From Chloroflexota bacterium (lineage in GTDB: Bacteria > Chloroflexota > Anaerolineae > Aggregatilineales > J027), in the NCBI GenBank assembly GCA_024434115.1, contig QMIT01000016.1, positions 1-59,039 of the forward strand: DNA of 59,039 nucleotides. Direction: 5' to 3'. Made by a program: the position numbers and the translations under genes. Below the pieces are notes generated by a model, which saw only the letters and a list, made by a program, of their open reading frames with translations, was not told the DNA's origin and made no database searches. Positions 51,301 to 59,039 of this stretch are shown in pieces (position 1 is the stretch's first letter; the number at the start of each line of letters is the position of its first letter).

Positions 51301-52314
51301 CTAATTGCCAAAATTAATCGCTTGGCCTCCGACGGTAAACGTAGATTGGGTTTGGCCTGAGCCATCGGTGAGGGTTGCTAATTCACCATTTTCCCAGACC
51401 GCCGTCGTCAAATTCCAATAGAGAGCGGCGGGGGTATTTTGTCCAACACGGGTAAAGATACGGATAATTTGCCCGGATTGGAGCAGCAAATCGGGGAAGG
51501 TAAATACATTATCTTCGCTATCGGTCAATGTCCACCCTTGCAAACTGACGACTGCATCCCCCGTATTTTGAATATCTACCTGCTCACTCGAAGTCACGCC
51601 CGCATTGAGAATCTGCAAAATCTGCACATCTGCTTCGGTAGCGGTAGGTGCTGGGGTGTTGGTCACGGAGAACGTACCAAAAACAAAGGGCGTATTCGTC
51701 GCGGTGGGCGTTCCAGTTGGGGGTTCAGGGGGTTTGCAGCCTTCGCCGGGGATACGCAGCACATCATCCACATTGAGTGGGCAAGCAGCAGAAAGGCCAT
51801 TGATTTCAATCAGATCATTCACGTTGACATCAAAACGATCCGCAATGGCGCTGCACGAATCCCCCGGTACGACGGTATAACGCTGACAGCCATCGGAAGG
51901 GGTTGGTTGATCTCCGCCTGTAGATTGACCAGGTGTACTTAAATTCAGGCTAGGAACATTCGCCAACGATACTAAGGTCGGGTCTAAAGTGGGAATACCC
52001 GACGGTACATTGTCAGTATTGGGTTGGGGTGTTCCCTGCCCGTCATTGTTCGGCGGCAAAATCGGGCCACCATTGCCGATTTGTGAGTTAAGGGCTTGAA
52101 TCGTAGAGTTTAGGGCGAAGATCGTGCCCTCCAACGCCGCCGGAGGTAATACGCCGGGTTGCGAAGTGGCCGTATAGACCACTACACGCCTAGTCACCTG
52201 AGGTTGGTTGTTGTCATCATCAGAGGGAGAGGCAATCATGATGATGAGTAAAGCCGCCGCAATTGATACCACAATATTGATTAAGACAAATCCGCCCAAT
52301 GCCCGACGTGTCAT
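51301..52314 (-). CDS. Membrane-anchored LysM and lamin-tail (LTD) domain protein
   Basis: 337 residues. An N-terminal signal anchor (LGGFVLINIVVSIAAALLIIMIA) is followed by a Ser/Asn/Pro-rich linker. A LysM module lies at about 140-190 (YTVVPGDSCSAIADRFDVNVNDLIEINGL). A short Pro/Thr linker leads to a lamin-tail domain (about 230-335), seen as VDIQNTGDAVVSLQGWTLTDSEDNVFTFPD and later ALYWNL. LysM domains bind peptidoglycan or chitin-like glycans; LTD domains occur in bacterial surface proteins. It probably anchors at the cell wall. It is part of a minus-strand series with the CheR and hydrolase genes. Confidence 0.87.
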   Translation of the reverse strand: MTRRALGGFVLINIVVSIAAALLIIMIASPSDDDNNQPQVTRRVVVYTATSQPGVLPPAALEGTIFALNSTIQALNSQIGNGGPILPPNNDGQGTPQPNTDNVPSGIPTLDPTLVSLANVPSLNLSTPGQSTGGDQPTPSDGCQRYTVVPGDSCSAIADRFDVNVNDLIEINGLSAACPLNVDDVLRIPGEGCKPPEPPTGTPTATNTPFVFGTFSVTNTPAPTATEADVQILQILNAGVTSSEQVDIQNTGDAVVSLQGWTLTDSEDNVFTFPDLLLQSGQIIRIFTRVGQNTPAALYWNLTTAVWENGELATLTDGSGQTQSTFTVGGQAINFGN

Positions 52315-52393
52315 GAATCATTTCCTTAAACAAACGAATATCCCTATCGCGCATCTTAACATAGGCTGGACAATTGTGAAAGGGCTTGGCAAC

Positions 52394-53827
52394 TCAAGCG
52401 GAGGTGTTCAGGCGGTTTTCTACCAAGCGAATCAACTGCTCGGCAGTGACATCGGCGACATCACTCACGGGTATGGTAGCAGGCAGAACAGTCGCAAAAC
52501 GACGAGCCGTCTCCCACGCATGGGCAGCACGTGGCAGATCACCTTCGGTCTTAAATAAATCCCCGCTGACCAGATAGGCCAATGGAAAATCTGGTCGGCA
52601 GTAGATTGCGGCCCGTAGTGAAGCCCGTGCAGATAGATAATCTCCGGTCTCTAGCTGCATCAACCCTATCAGATAATGGGCATCCGCAAAAAGGGTATCG
52701 AGTTCAAGGGCCTGCTTGAGATGCGTATGTGCGCGAGCCGCTTCTCCCCAACTCGCCAAAATGCTGCCGATGAGGGTATGCACCGCTGGTGAATGGGGGC
52801 GATCTTCAAGTGCTTGTTGCGCAAGCCGCATGGCAATTTCTAAACGTCCAGCCTGCATTGCCGTCACCGCCACCCGATAGCGATTCTCAATCTCTTGGGT
52901 GGTCAATTTGGGGTCAATGGTCGGCGGTACGACAATAGGAGCAAAGCTCATCGTGTAATGCTTGGCAAGATTTGTTCCATTATTCTTCTGGTGGGCCAAC
53001 GCACCGTTGAAATAGCGCGTGCCATAGTGCGGGCGGGTCTGAGACAAAAATTCGGCAGGGCTTAACAGCAGCCACCCCCCTTCACGAACCGCGTGCAATA
53101 AACGCTGTTCCATTTTTTCACGCTGCTCTTGGGTGAAATACATCAAGACATTGCGACACAACACGACATCCTGCTGGGTTGGAAAAAGAGCATCCCCCAA
53201 GAGATTACCATGCTGAAAACTGACCAGCCTTTTGATCTCAGGTCGGATTTCAAATACGGGCAGGGTATGGTTGGGCGGTTCATGTTGCACAAGGGTAGAA
53301 AAGAATCGCTGACGAAGGCTTGCGGACGTTCCCCGCAATGACCATTCCCGATAGCGACCCACCCGCGCAATTTCAAGTGCCGCTTCATTGATGTCCGTGC
53401 CGATAATTTGAATCTGCCAGCGGTCTATATCCGGCAGCAAATCGGTCAACAAAATCGCAAGGGTATAGGGTTCTTCACCCGTCGCACACCCCGCGCTCCA
53501 AAAATGCAGACTGAAATTGCGTTGACGGCGTTTCTCTTGAATCAGAGCAGGCAAAATTTCATCACGTAGGGCGGCAATCTGGGCTTCATCGCGCATGAAA
53601 TAGGTCTCGCCAATGGTGAGTTCGGCTAGAAGGGCCTGCCAAAGGGGGTGTTCATCTGGCAATAGCCATAATCGCTCTAAGAAACTGGTGGGATAACATT
53701 GGGCTTCAGGGTGAAGTTGAAGAATTTCGACCAGCCGATCCCGCCGATGCTCATAGGTATTGAGGCCCGTGCGTATGGCAATCAAATTCGAAACTTGATG
53801 GAGATAGTCGGTGCTAAAGGGTGTCAT
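52394..53827 (-). CDS. CheR-like methyltransferase fused to TPR repeats
   Basis: 477 residues. The CheR N-terminal helices and SAM domain span about 1-275. They include LTIGETYFMRDEAQIAALRDEI, FWSAGCATGEEPYTLAILL (SAM motif I), IIGTDINEAALEIAR and DVVLCRNVLMYFTQEQREKM. From about 310 onward there are three or more TPR units (AMRLAQQALEDRPHSPAVHTLIG; LKQALELDTLFADAHYLIGLMQLETGDYLSARASLRAAI). CheR methylates glutamates on chemoreceptors. No chemotaxis gene is in the window, so the TPR part may define another partner. Its ATG overlaps the hydrolase stop by four bases. Confidence 0.88.
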   Translation of the reverse strand: MTPFSTDYLHQVSNLIAIRTGLNTYEHRRDRLVEILQLHPEAQCYPTSFLERLWLLPDEHPLWQALLAELTIGETYFMRDEAQIAALRDEILPALIQEKRRQRNFSLHFWSAGCATGEEPYTLAILLTDLLPDIDRWQIQIIGTDINEAALEIARVGRYREWSLRGTSASLRQRFFSTLVQHEPPNHTLPVFEIRPEIKRLVSFQHGNLLGDALFPTQQDVVLCRNVLMYFTQEQREKMEQRLLHAVREGGWLLLSPAEFLSQTRPHYGTRYFNGALAHQKNNGTNLAKHYTMSFAPIVVPPTIDPKLTTQEIENRYRVAVTAMQAGRLEIAMRLAQQALEDRPHSPAVHTLIGSILASWGEAARAHTHLKQALELDTLFADAHYLIGLMQLETGDYLSARASLRAAIYCRPDFPLAYLVSGDLFKTEGDLPRAAHAWETARRFATVLPATIPVSDVADVTAEQLIRLVENRLNTSA

Positions 53828-54753
53828 TCAGATTGCAAGAGTGCCCGATTAAAAAACTCAATGACCCGACGTTCATATTCTTCCGGTTCAGTCGGTAAAT
53901 ACCCACCATGATCCGCCCCAACCACGACCCACAAATCGGCATTGTCGCCAGCGGCTTTCTGTTGGTCATAAGCTCCCGAAAGCGACGGTTCTTTTGTACC
54001 ATAAATGAGTAGAATTGGGCGTGGATAGATATTGTGTATTACATCCAATGGGCTGAGTTTCTCGATGTTTATTCCGGTAATCGCCCGATACGTCAAACGA
54101 ATTGAGATTCGCATCAACGTCTCAGGATAGCGCAGTTTGGCATCCCCTTCGACCAAACCACCCATATCGGCGTATCCCCCCTCGGCGACCACCGCCTTGA
54201 TTTCAGGATATTGGGCCGCCGCCATAATGGAGGTCGCCCCTGCCGACGAAAATCCAAGAATACCAATTTTATCAGGATCAACATCGGGTCGGGATTGAAG
54301 ATAATGCAAGGCGTCACCCACTTCGCCGACTTCTTTATAGCCCAAACTAAGGCTGCCCATATCCGCACAACGCCGCGATTCAAAACCCAAGACCCCATAC
54401 CCGTGTCGGATCAATACATCGGCCTCATCAAGGCGATTATTGAGGCCGCCGCGATGCGCAGGTGGGATAATAATCGTTGCGCCATTCATCCCTGCGACAA
54501 AATACGCTCGAAACTTACCCCCTGCACTGGCGTTGATGGTAATTGCTTCCCATTGATGCCCAAAATCATCAGGTCGCACACCATCATCTCCGCACTCCCC
54601 ATGCAAAATGGCATAAGTCGGGATCGCTCCAGCCAATAAGGGCAGCACTATTCCCAATAAAACAATCGGGAGCACGAGCAGACGAAACATTCGCAGCCAA
54701 TAACGGCGACTAAAGCGAGGAATTGCAGCAGGTTGTCGTGAATGAGTCTCCAT
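53824..54753 (-). CDS. Alpha/beta hydrolase, membrane-anchored
   Basis: About 309 residues. An N-terminal membrane anchor (MFRLLVLPIVLLGIVLPLLAG) precedes an alpha/beta hydrolase with the nucleophile elbow GFSSAG in IGILGFSSAGATSIMAA, a candidate acid loop in ILLIYGTKEPS and the final His in VVGADHGGY. The family resembles prolyl-oligopeptidase-like or BAAT/peptidase S9-type esterases. The start at 54753 is favoured over a TTG nine codons upstream. It is upstream of, and coupled by overlap to, the CheR-like gene. Confidence 0.8.
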   Translation of the reverse strand: METHSRQPAAIPRFSRRYWLRMFRLLVLPIVLLGIVLPLLAGAIPTYAILHGECGDDGVRPDDFGHQWEAITINASAGGKFRAYFVAGMNGATIIIPPAHRGGLNNRLDEADVLIRHGYGVLGFESRRCADMGSLSLGYKEVGEVGDALHYLQSRPDVDPDKIGILGFSSAGATSIMAAAQYPEIKAVVAEGGYADMGGLVEGDAKLRYPETLMRISIRLTYRAITGINIEKLSPLDVIHNIYPRPILLIYGTKEPSLSGAYDQQKAAGDNADLWVVVGADHGGYLPTEPEEYERRVIEFFNRALLQSE

Positions 54754-54774
54754 AACTAGATATTGTACTTTACA

Positions 54775-54806
54775 ACACAAAAAAGAGCAGTGGTGTGCTG
54801 CTCTTT
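54775..54806 (-). terminator. Terminator of the secreted-protein gene
   Basis: A perfect 9-bp stem (AAAGAGCAG at 54782-54790 with CTGCTCTTT at 54798-54806) with a 7-nt loop. On the minus strand it runs into TTTTTTGTG. It separates the secreted-protein gene from the hydrolase. Confidence 0.85.
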
Positions 54807-54820
54807 ACTTGGCGATCTAG

Positions 54821-55561
54821 TTATTTATCTAATCCCAAAAGTAGTGAAAACTCCCCTATGGCATCTGATGAAACGTAGTAATACGTACTGGGTGAGCCGA
54901 CGAAGATGATATACGTATCGGTATCCAATTCAGTCGTATCAATATTCAATTGTCCACTGCCAAGCCGTAAACCTTCCAGTGCCGCAATAACAATCAACTC
55001 GCCACTTTCGGGGTCTATCACACTGACATTGACACGCGGAGTATACGTACCTGAGAGATATTCATAGATCAATGAGAAATCCCCATCGGTACGCACAAGG
55101 AAATATTCTTTTTCATCTCTGCCAATACTGGATTCAAGTGCCTCCCCCGGCAGAAGTTCTGTTGGATTAAGGAGGGTCATCTCAAACCCACCAATACTGC
55201 TCCCTGCTCGACCCCCATCCCGTGTGGCAAGCAGGTGATATTCACCATCAGAGGGTAGTTCATAAATAAGGGTAACGGAGGCATAACCATCATTAGAGGC
55301 CAAAACATTATAATTGGCGTCAAGCAAAATAACCGCAGGGCTGGATAAATCACCGATGCTTGTGTCTCGTACTAAAAACACCGCAATGACATCGCTGGCC
55401 TTGCCTTCAAATAGATAGTCAATTTCAAATTCCCGGCTCGTGACCTCTCCTGTAACCGTCTCCCCATAGGCAATCTTTTTGATTTCTGGGTCATCTTGGG
55501 CAAAAGTAACGGATGGTAGCATAATGAATAAGAGGCAGAGAATGAGACATAATTTTCGCAT
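54821..55561 (-). CDS. Secreted beta-rich protein, PPC-like
   Basis: About 246 residues. A signal peptide (MRKLCLILCLLFIMLPSVTFA, cleavage before QDD) is followed by two beta-rich repeats of about 110 residues. The first has YGETVTGEVTSREFEIDYLFEG and SPAVILLDANYNVLASND with YELPSDGEYHLLATRDG, which resembles pre-peptidase C-terminal (PPC) domains. The second is weaker. I do not recognise a catalytic motif. The ATG at 55561 follows AAAGGAG with eight bases. It is a solo gene with its own terminator; base composition is AT-richer than neighbouring ribosomal genes. Confidence 0.72.
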   Translation of the reverse strand: MRKLCLILCLLFIMLPSVTFAQDDPEIKKIAYGETVTGEVTSREFEIDYLFEGKASDVIAVFLVRDTSIGDLSSPAVILLDANYNVLASNDGYASVTLIYELPSDGEYHLLATRDGGRAGSSIGGFEMTLLNPTELLPGEALESSIGRDEKEYFLVRTDGDFSLIYEYLSGTYTPRVNVSVIDPESGELIVIAALEGLRLGSGQLNIDTTELDTDTYIIFVGSPSTYYYVSSDAIGEFSLLLGLDK

Positions 55562-55677
55562 TAGGAAGTCTCCTTTGAATAACTTCGAAACTTGGATGGG
55601 TAATCCTCTATATTTATTATAGCGATTCAGTATCATGCAATCGTCACCGGTCTTTGCAAATCGAGTTCTATATAGGG

Positions 55678-55712
55678 AAATAAAGAAGCCGACTGATAAA
55701 AATCAATCGGCC
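55678..55712 (-). terminator. Terminator after rplA
   Basis: GCCGA-TGAT pairs with ATCA-TCGGC around TTTT, with one mismatch. On the minus strand it is followed by TTCTTTATTTCCC. It closes the ribosomal unit right after rplA. Confidence 0.7.
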
Positions 55713-55737
55713 TTAATAGACTTAGGGAAATTTTGTG

Positions 55738-56460
55738 TCAGGGAGCGACGGTGATTCCCATCGCCAATGCAAGGTTGGGGTCAACCCGCACACCGGGACC
55801 CATCGTGCTGGTCACGACCAAGCGCTTGAGATACGTCCCCTTGGCACTGGCGGGCTTGTTGCGGCGCAGTGAATCCATCAACGCGGCCAAGTTTTCCACC
55901 AGTTGCTGTTCTTCAAAGCGGATTTTGCCGATTGGGGCATGGATGTTGCCGGTCTTGTCATTACGATAGGCCAGCTTACCAGCGCGGGCTTCTTGAATCG
56001 CACCCGCAAGGTCTTCTGGCGCAACCACCGTGCCGGACTTGGGACTGGGCATCAAATTGCGGCGGCCCAATACCTTGCCGAGCTTACCAATCTTACGCAT
56101 GACGGCGGGAATGGCGATAGCCGTGTCAAATTCCACCCACCCATCGCGCTCAATCTGGGTGATGATGTCATCATCCGCAATGATGTCCGCCCCCGCATCT
56201 TTGGCAATCTGGACAGCCTCACCCTCAGCAAAAACGAGGATACGGACGGTCTTGCCCAAGCCGTGTGGTAGCAAAACAGTGCTGCGGACTTGTTGGTCAC
56301 TTTGGCGGGGGTCAATGCCGAGGCGGGCATGGACTTCAACTGTTTCATCAAATTTGGCGAAGGCCACTTGTTTAATCAGGGCAATCGCTTCTTCGGGGTT
56401 GTAATTCTTGTCCCGATCAATTTTGGCAAGAGCGCCAGCATAATTCTTTCCGTGAGACAT
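55738..56460 (-). CDS. rplA: 50S ribosomal protein L1
   Basis: 240 residues. The family blocks are [31 protein letters not shown] N-terminus, [39 protein letters not shown] and [11 protein letters not shown]1 binds 23S rRNA at the L1 stalk and often represses its own operon. GGAGG precedes the ATG. It lies 82 bases after rplK. rplJ and rplL, usual next genes, are missing here. Confidence 0.96.
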   Translation of the reverse strand: MSHGKNYAGALAKIDRDKNYNPEEAIALIKQVAFAKFDETVEVHARLGIDPRQSDQQVRSTVLLPHGLGKTVRILVFAEGEAVQIAKDAGADIIADDDIITQIERDGWVEFDTAIAIPAVMRKIGKLGKVLGRRNLMPSPKSGTVVAPEDLAGAIQEARAGKLAYRNDKTGNIHAPIGKIRFEEQQLVENLAALMDSLRRNKPASAKGTYLKRLVVTSTMGPGVRVDPNLALAMGITVAP

Positions 56461-56542
56461 TGATTTTCCTCCGGTGGTACACGAGCCGAAAGAGGCTCTC
56501 CCACTCTCTATGTTTAGAACAAAATTCGATTGATACGACTAC

Positions 56543-56968
56543 CTAGTCTACAACTTCAATACCCATACTGCGGGCCGTACCTGCAATTTGCAGCATTGCC
56601 CCTTCAACATCTACCGCGTTCAGGTCTTCGCGTTTGATTTCCGCAATTTCCTTCACTTGGGCACGGGTAATCTTGCCAACCTTATCCCGATTCGGCGTGC
56701 TAGAGCCTTTATCCACACCAGCGGCCCGGCGAATCAGGAACGTGGTAGGTGGACTCTTGAGACGGAATTTGAATGACCCATCGGTAAAAATTGTGATTTC
56801 CGCCGGAATGATCTCACCAATCCGGCTGGCGGTCTTGGCGTTATATTCCTTGACGAAGTTCATCAAGTTAATACCATGTTGGGCCAATGCGGGACCAACG
56901 GGCGGGGCGGGGCTTGCCTTCCCGGCTGGCAATTGCAGGGTCACAATTGCTTTGAGTTTCTTAGCCAT
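56543..56968 (-). CDS. rplK: 50S ribosomal protein L11
   Basis: 141 residues, the normal size. It has [33 protein letters not shown], the Pro-rich N-terminal factor-binding domain, then [14 protein letters not shown] and the C-terminal rRNA-binding domain ending [12 protein letters not shown]11 lies at the GTPase-associated centre. AAGGA precedes the ATG. Confidence 0.96.
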   Translation of the reverse strand: MAKKLKAIVTLQLPAGKASPAPPVGPALAQHGINLMNFVKEYNAKTASRIGEIIPAEITIFTDGSFKFRLKSPPTTFLIRRAAGVDKGSSTPNRDKVGKITRAQVKEIAEIKREDLNAVDVEGAMLQIAGTARSMGIEVVD

Positions 56969-57017
56969 TTGAAAATTATCCTTGGGTTACTTCTTGACTT
57001 GACTTATCTCAACATGA

Positions 57018-57037
57018 GGCGGGTTTTGTGACCCGCC
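57018..57037 (-). promoter_or_regulatory. nusG-rplK intercistronic hairpin
   Basis: A perfect 7-bp stem (GGCGGGT/ACCCGCC) and 6-nt loop, 50 bases before the rplK start. Without a T-run it is not a clear terminator. A second GGAGG/CCTCC pairing lies at 57063-57083. One of these could be an L1 feedback site, since L1 repression of rplK-rplA acts in this leader in other bacteria. Confidence 0.4.
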
Positions 57038-57099
57038 CGAACGTTATCTACTCAATTTTGGGTGGAGGGGTTGATGTGCCTCCATTGTGTCACATCCGG

Positions 57100-57837
57100 C
57101 TAAACTTTTTCGACCTGCAAGAAGTCGAGTTCGACAGGCGTATCACGTCCAAAAAACGATACCATGACCCGCACTTTGGATTTTTCTTGGTCAATATCAC
57201 TGACGATACCAACAAATTCGTTGAATGGCCCATCAACGATACGCACTTTTTGGCCGGGTTTATAGGTCACTTTAATCTTCGGTGTATCGGCTTCCATCCG
57301 GCGCATAATCTGAGTGACTTCTTCGGGACGTAGCGGGGTTGGATCGTTACCCATACCCACGAAGCCCGTGACGCCGGGAGTATTACGCACCACGTACCAC
57401 GAATCTTCATCCATAATCATTTGGACAAGGATATAGCCGGGGAAAACTCGGCGCTCAACAGTACGGCGTTTGCCCTCTTTGACTTCAATTTCCTCTTCGG
57501 TGGGGACAACCACATCAAAAATCTTGTCTTGCATCCCCATGGTTTCAATACGCTGTTCAATAGCGTGGCAGACTTTATTTTCCTGACCGGAATAACAGTG
57601 AACAACATACCAGTGTTTGCCACCCAAATCATCGGATTCATCACCGATGCCAAGTTTGAAATCGTCACTGAGAGCAACTTCAATATTGTCGCCGATGCGC
57701 TTGCCACGTTCACTGGGCAGAATATCTTCTTTTAGACGAGGATTTTTATCCGCTTCATCGCCTTCGTCATCCATATAAATGGGTTCTGGATCGAAGTCGA
57801 AGTCGTCATCATATTGCTCTTGACGTTTTTTTGTCAC
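57100..57837 (-). CDS. nusG: Transcription elongation factor NusG with acidic N-terminal extension
   Basis: 245 residues against about 180 for typical NusG. The NGN domain begins near residue 74 (KHWYVVHCYSGQENKV) and contains RRVFPGYILVQM and GVTGFVGM. The C-terminal KOW domain has KPGQKVRIVDGPFNEFVGIVSDID. The first 73 residues are acidic and low complexity (YDDDFDFDPEPIYMDDEGDE). NusG binds RNA polymerase and couples to Rho or the ribosome. It sits 31 bases after secE, as in the conserved secE-nusG pair. Confidence 0.94.
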   Translation of the reverse strand: MTKKRQEQYDDDFDFDPEPIYMDDEGDEADKNPRLKEDILPSERGKRIGDNIEVALSDDFKLGIGDESDDLGGKHWYVVHCYSGQENKVCHAIEQRIETMGMQDKIFDVVVPTEEEIEVKEGKRRTVERRVFPGYILVQMIMDEDSWYVVRNTPGVTGFVGMGNDPTPLRPEEVTQIMRRMEADTPKIKVTYKPGQKVRIVDGPFNEFVGIVSDIDQEKSKVRVMVSFFGRDTPVELDFLQVEKV

Positions 57838-57868
57838 GACCTAAGCCTTTTTACTTATCCGGCTTGAG

Positions 57869-58465
57869 CTAATAAGGTAATGTCTCATCTTTACGATAAA
57901 ACAAATACCAACTGGTGACACCCAGAAGCGCCACATAGACCGCTGCAATTGCGAGGAACCCGCCAGTATTGCTTAACAGTTCGTTGTGCATCCACCACGA
58001 ATAGAAAATATCGAGCGCCCCAAGCGCAATAGAGAATCCAACCGTGACACTGAGTACGATGCGGGTTAATCGAACCGTTTCCTCACGGGTCGGCCAAGTC
58101 ACTTTTTGCATTTCCAAATAGACATTGCGGAAATAGCTTACAAGCCCACCAACGACAGGTAAATTCTCAAGACGATTGCCAGTAGCAACTTTGGCATCAC
58201 GGCGACTGGGGGTTGGGCGATTCTTCTTTTCCGTTGTCGCAGAGCCGGGGGTTGCAGTCTCAAAGACTTCACCACGATTACGCTTGCGGCGGGCACGGCT
58301 GTCGGAAACTACTACCTGTGAACCTGACGGTTTCCCAACTTCTACTTCGTCTGGTTCATCCCCATATTCGTCATCGTCGTATTCTTCGCCCTCTAATTCG
58401 TCGTAGGTTTCTTCCAATTCCTCTTCACCGAGGACGTCATTCTTACGGGCGTTTACTTTCGACAC
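57869..58465 (-). CDS. secE: Preprotein translocase SecE with long N-terminal extension and an extra C-terminal helix
   Basis: 198 residues against about 60 for ordinary bacterial SecE. The core (about 105-160) has YFRNVYLEMQKVTWPTREET and the conserved membrane helix. Before it are about 100 residues that are first very acidic (EEELEETYDELEGEEYDDDEYG) and then basic (RARRKRNRG). After the core comes a second hydrophobic segment (about 168-190, FLAIAAVYVALLGVTSWYLF), an extra C-terminal helix not seen in standard SecE. The core is unmistakable, so the gene is secE. Start chosen as the first ATG of the frame. Confidence 0.9.
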   Translation of the reverse strand: MSKVNARKNDVLGEEELEETYDELEGEEYDDDEYGDEPDEVEVGKPSGSQVVVSDSRARRKRNRGEVFETATPGSATTEKKNRPTPSRRDAKVATGNRLENLPVVGGLVSYFRNVYLEMQKVTWPTREETVRLTRIVLSVTVGFSIALGALDIFYSWWMHNELLSNTGGFLAIAAVYVALLGVTSWYLFYRKDETLPY

Positions 58466-58504
58466 AGTGTGTACTCCTCAAAAATAGTAAATTCGACATA
58501 CTAA

Positions 58505-58529
58505 GACACCGCCTTTAGGGGGCGGTGTC
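58505..58529 (-). terminator. Hairpin between tRNA-Trp and secE
   Basis: A perfect 9-bp stem (GACACCGCC at 58505-58513 with GGCGGTGTC at 58521-58529) and a 7-nt loop. Only TTAGTATG follows on the minus strand, so it may be a weak terminator, a processing hairpin or an attenuator before secE. Confidence 0.55.
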
Positions 58530-58547
58530 CGCGAACTTCACATGAAT

Positions 58548-58623
58548 TGGCAGGGGAGGAGGGCCTCGAACCCCCAACCGACGGTTTTGGAGACCGTTAC
58601 TCTGCCAATTGAGCTACTCCCCT
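58548..58623 (-). tRNA. tRNA-Trp (CCA), with encoded 3' CCA
   Basis: A 76-base cloverleaf. Acceptor stem AGGGGAG/CTCCCCT, discriminator G, anticodon loop CTCCAAA (anticodon CCA = Trp), T arm GGGGGTTCGAGGCCCTC, and an encoded CCA. It lies 82 bases before the secE ATG on the same strand, the usual tRNA-Trp position before secE. Confidence 0.95.
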
Positions 58624-58649
58624 ATTTATCATCATCTTTAGATATTGAG

Positions 58650-58722
58650 CACGGGTGCAGGGATTCGAACCCCGAACCAACGGTTTTGGAGACCGCTACT
58701 CTGCCAATTGAGCTACACCCGT
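58650..58722 (-). tRNA. tRNA-Trp (CCA), second copy with a different acceptor stem
   Basis: A 73-base cloverleaf. The acceptor stem is ACGGGTG/CACCCGT with discriminator G, the anticodon loop is again CTCCAAA (anticodon CCA), and the T arm is CGGGGTTCGAATCCCTG. No CCA is encoded. The anticodon arm and D arm almost match the downstream Trp tRNA, but the acceptor and T arms differ, so this is not a simple tandem copy. It lies 31 bases after tuf. Confidence 0.93.
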
Positions 58723-58753
58723 ATATCAGGGGTATTGCTACCCCTGTCATATT

Positions 58754-59039
58754 CTATTCAATAATTTCGGTGATGACACCGGCACCGACGGTAAGACCAC
58801 CTTCACGGATGGCGAACTTGGAGCCTTGTTCAAGGGCAATCGGCTTTTCCAACTTGACAATCAGGTTGACATTGTCACCGGGCAGCACCATCTCGACCCC
58901 CGCTGGCAGCGTGATCTCACCGGTCACGTCCACCGTGCGGATGTAGAACTGCGGACGATAGCCGGGGAAGAAGGCTTTGTGACGTCCGCCTTCGTCCTTG
59001 CGCAGCACATACACTTCACTCTTGAAGGTCGTGTGGGGG
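58754..59039 (-). CDS. tuf: Elongation factor Tu, C-terminal part
   Basis: The last 95 codons of EF-Tu are in the window; the gene runs off the right edge. Domain 3 is clear: [19 protein letters not shown], then [35 protein letters not shown], and the C-terminal [20 protein letters not shown]-Tu delivers aminoacyl-tRNA to the ribosome. The order tuf-tRNA-Trp-secE-nusG-rplK-rplA is a conserved bacterial arrangement. Confidence 0.95.
   Translation of the reverse strand, partial: PHTTFKSEVYVLRKDEGGRHKAFFPGYRPQFYIRTVDVTGEITLPAGVEMVLPGDNVNLIVKLEKPIALEQGSKFAIREGGLTVGAGVITEIIE

Overview
The window looks like a chromosomal segment of a Chloroflexota bacterium, probably an Anaerolineae-like lineage. 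The signs are Thr/Pro-rich linkers (PTWTPSPTP type) joining a membrane segment to WSPDG beta-propellers, short TPR modules with a RAW.WLA...INPNN signature, an FHA-winged-helix regulator, very large FtsX permeases, and a four-subunit 2-oxoacid:ferredoxin oxidoreductase. This is inference from gene content. Genes are densely packed, GC is moderate, and there is no phage, IS element, integrase or CRISPR array. Many units carry recognisable TTGNNN-N16/17-TATAAT promoters and hairpin terminators.

Layout. 1-5.1 kb: start of a polyprenyl glycosylphosphotransferase, a korDABC-like operon (minus strand) and lpd (plus strand). 5.2-12.6 kb: prs, an FtsX permease, a DinB protein, a PfkB kinase, RNase J and tRNA-Cys. 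12.7-17.6 kb: a complete livKHMGF amino-acid importer with a terminator/attenuator between livK and livH. 17.6-25.1 kb: an ABC-F ATPase, an FGE-sulfatase-fold protein, an FHA-wHTH regulator, a TIGR01777 epimerase, an archaeal-type (type II) GAPDH and citrate synthase. 25.3-36 kb: two giant FtsX permeases with two MacB/LolD-type ATPases, then a solitary CpaF-type ATPase. 36-40 kb: a MalF/MalG-like permease pair, each with a very large insertion. 40.2-41.5 kb: rpsT and a SpoU methyltransferase.

41.45-48.95 kb is the most unusual part. It is a tight six-gene minus-strand operon behind its own promoter: a TPR-TM protein, two TPR-TM-propeller proteins, a soluble TPR protein, and two paralogous GAF-PAS class III nucleotide cyclases. 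The two cyclases have complementary active-site losses. One keeps both metal-binding Asp residues but lacks the transition-state Asn and Arg. The other keeps Asn and Arg but has lost the Asp pair. This predicts an obligate heterodimer with one catalytic site, like the C1/C2 halves of mammalian adenylyl cyclase, placed downstream of envelope-facing propeller proteins.

49-55.6 kb: a CPBP protease, a DUF3267 metalloprotease, a 2Fe-2S ferredoxin, a LysM-lamin-tail protein, a CheR-TPR methyltransferase, an alpha/beta hydrolase and a secreted beta-rich protein. 55.7-59 kb: the tuf - tRNA-Trp - tRNA-Trp - secE - nusG - rplK - rplA block on the minus strand. It has two tandem Trp tRNAs, no rpmG, and a hairpin after rplA in place of rplJ-rplL. 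SecE and NusG both carry long charged N-terminal extensions.
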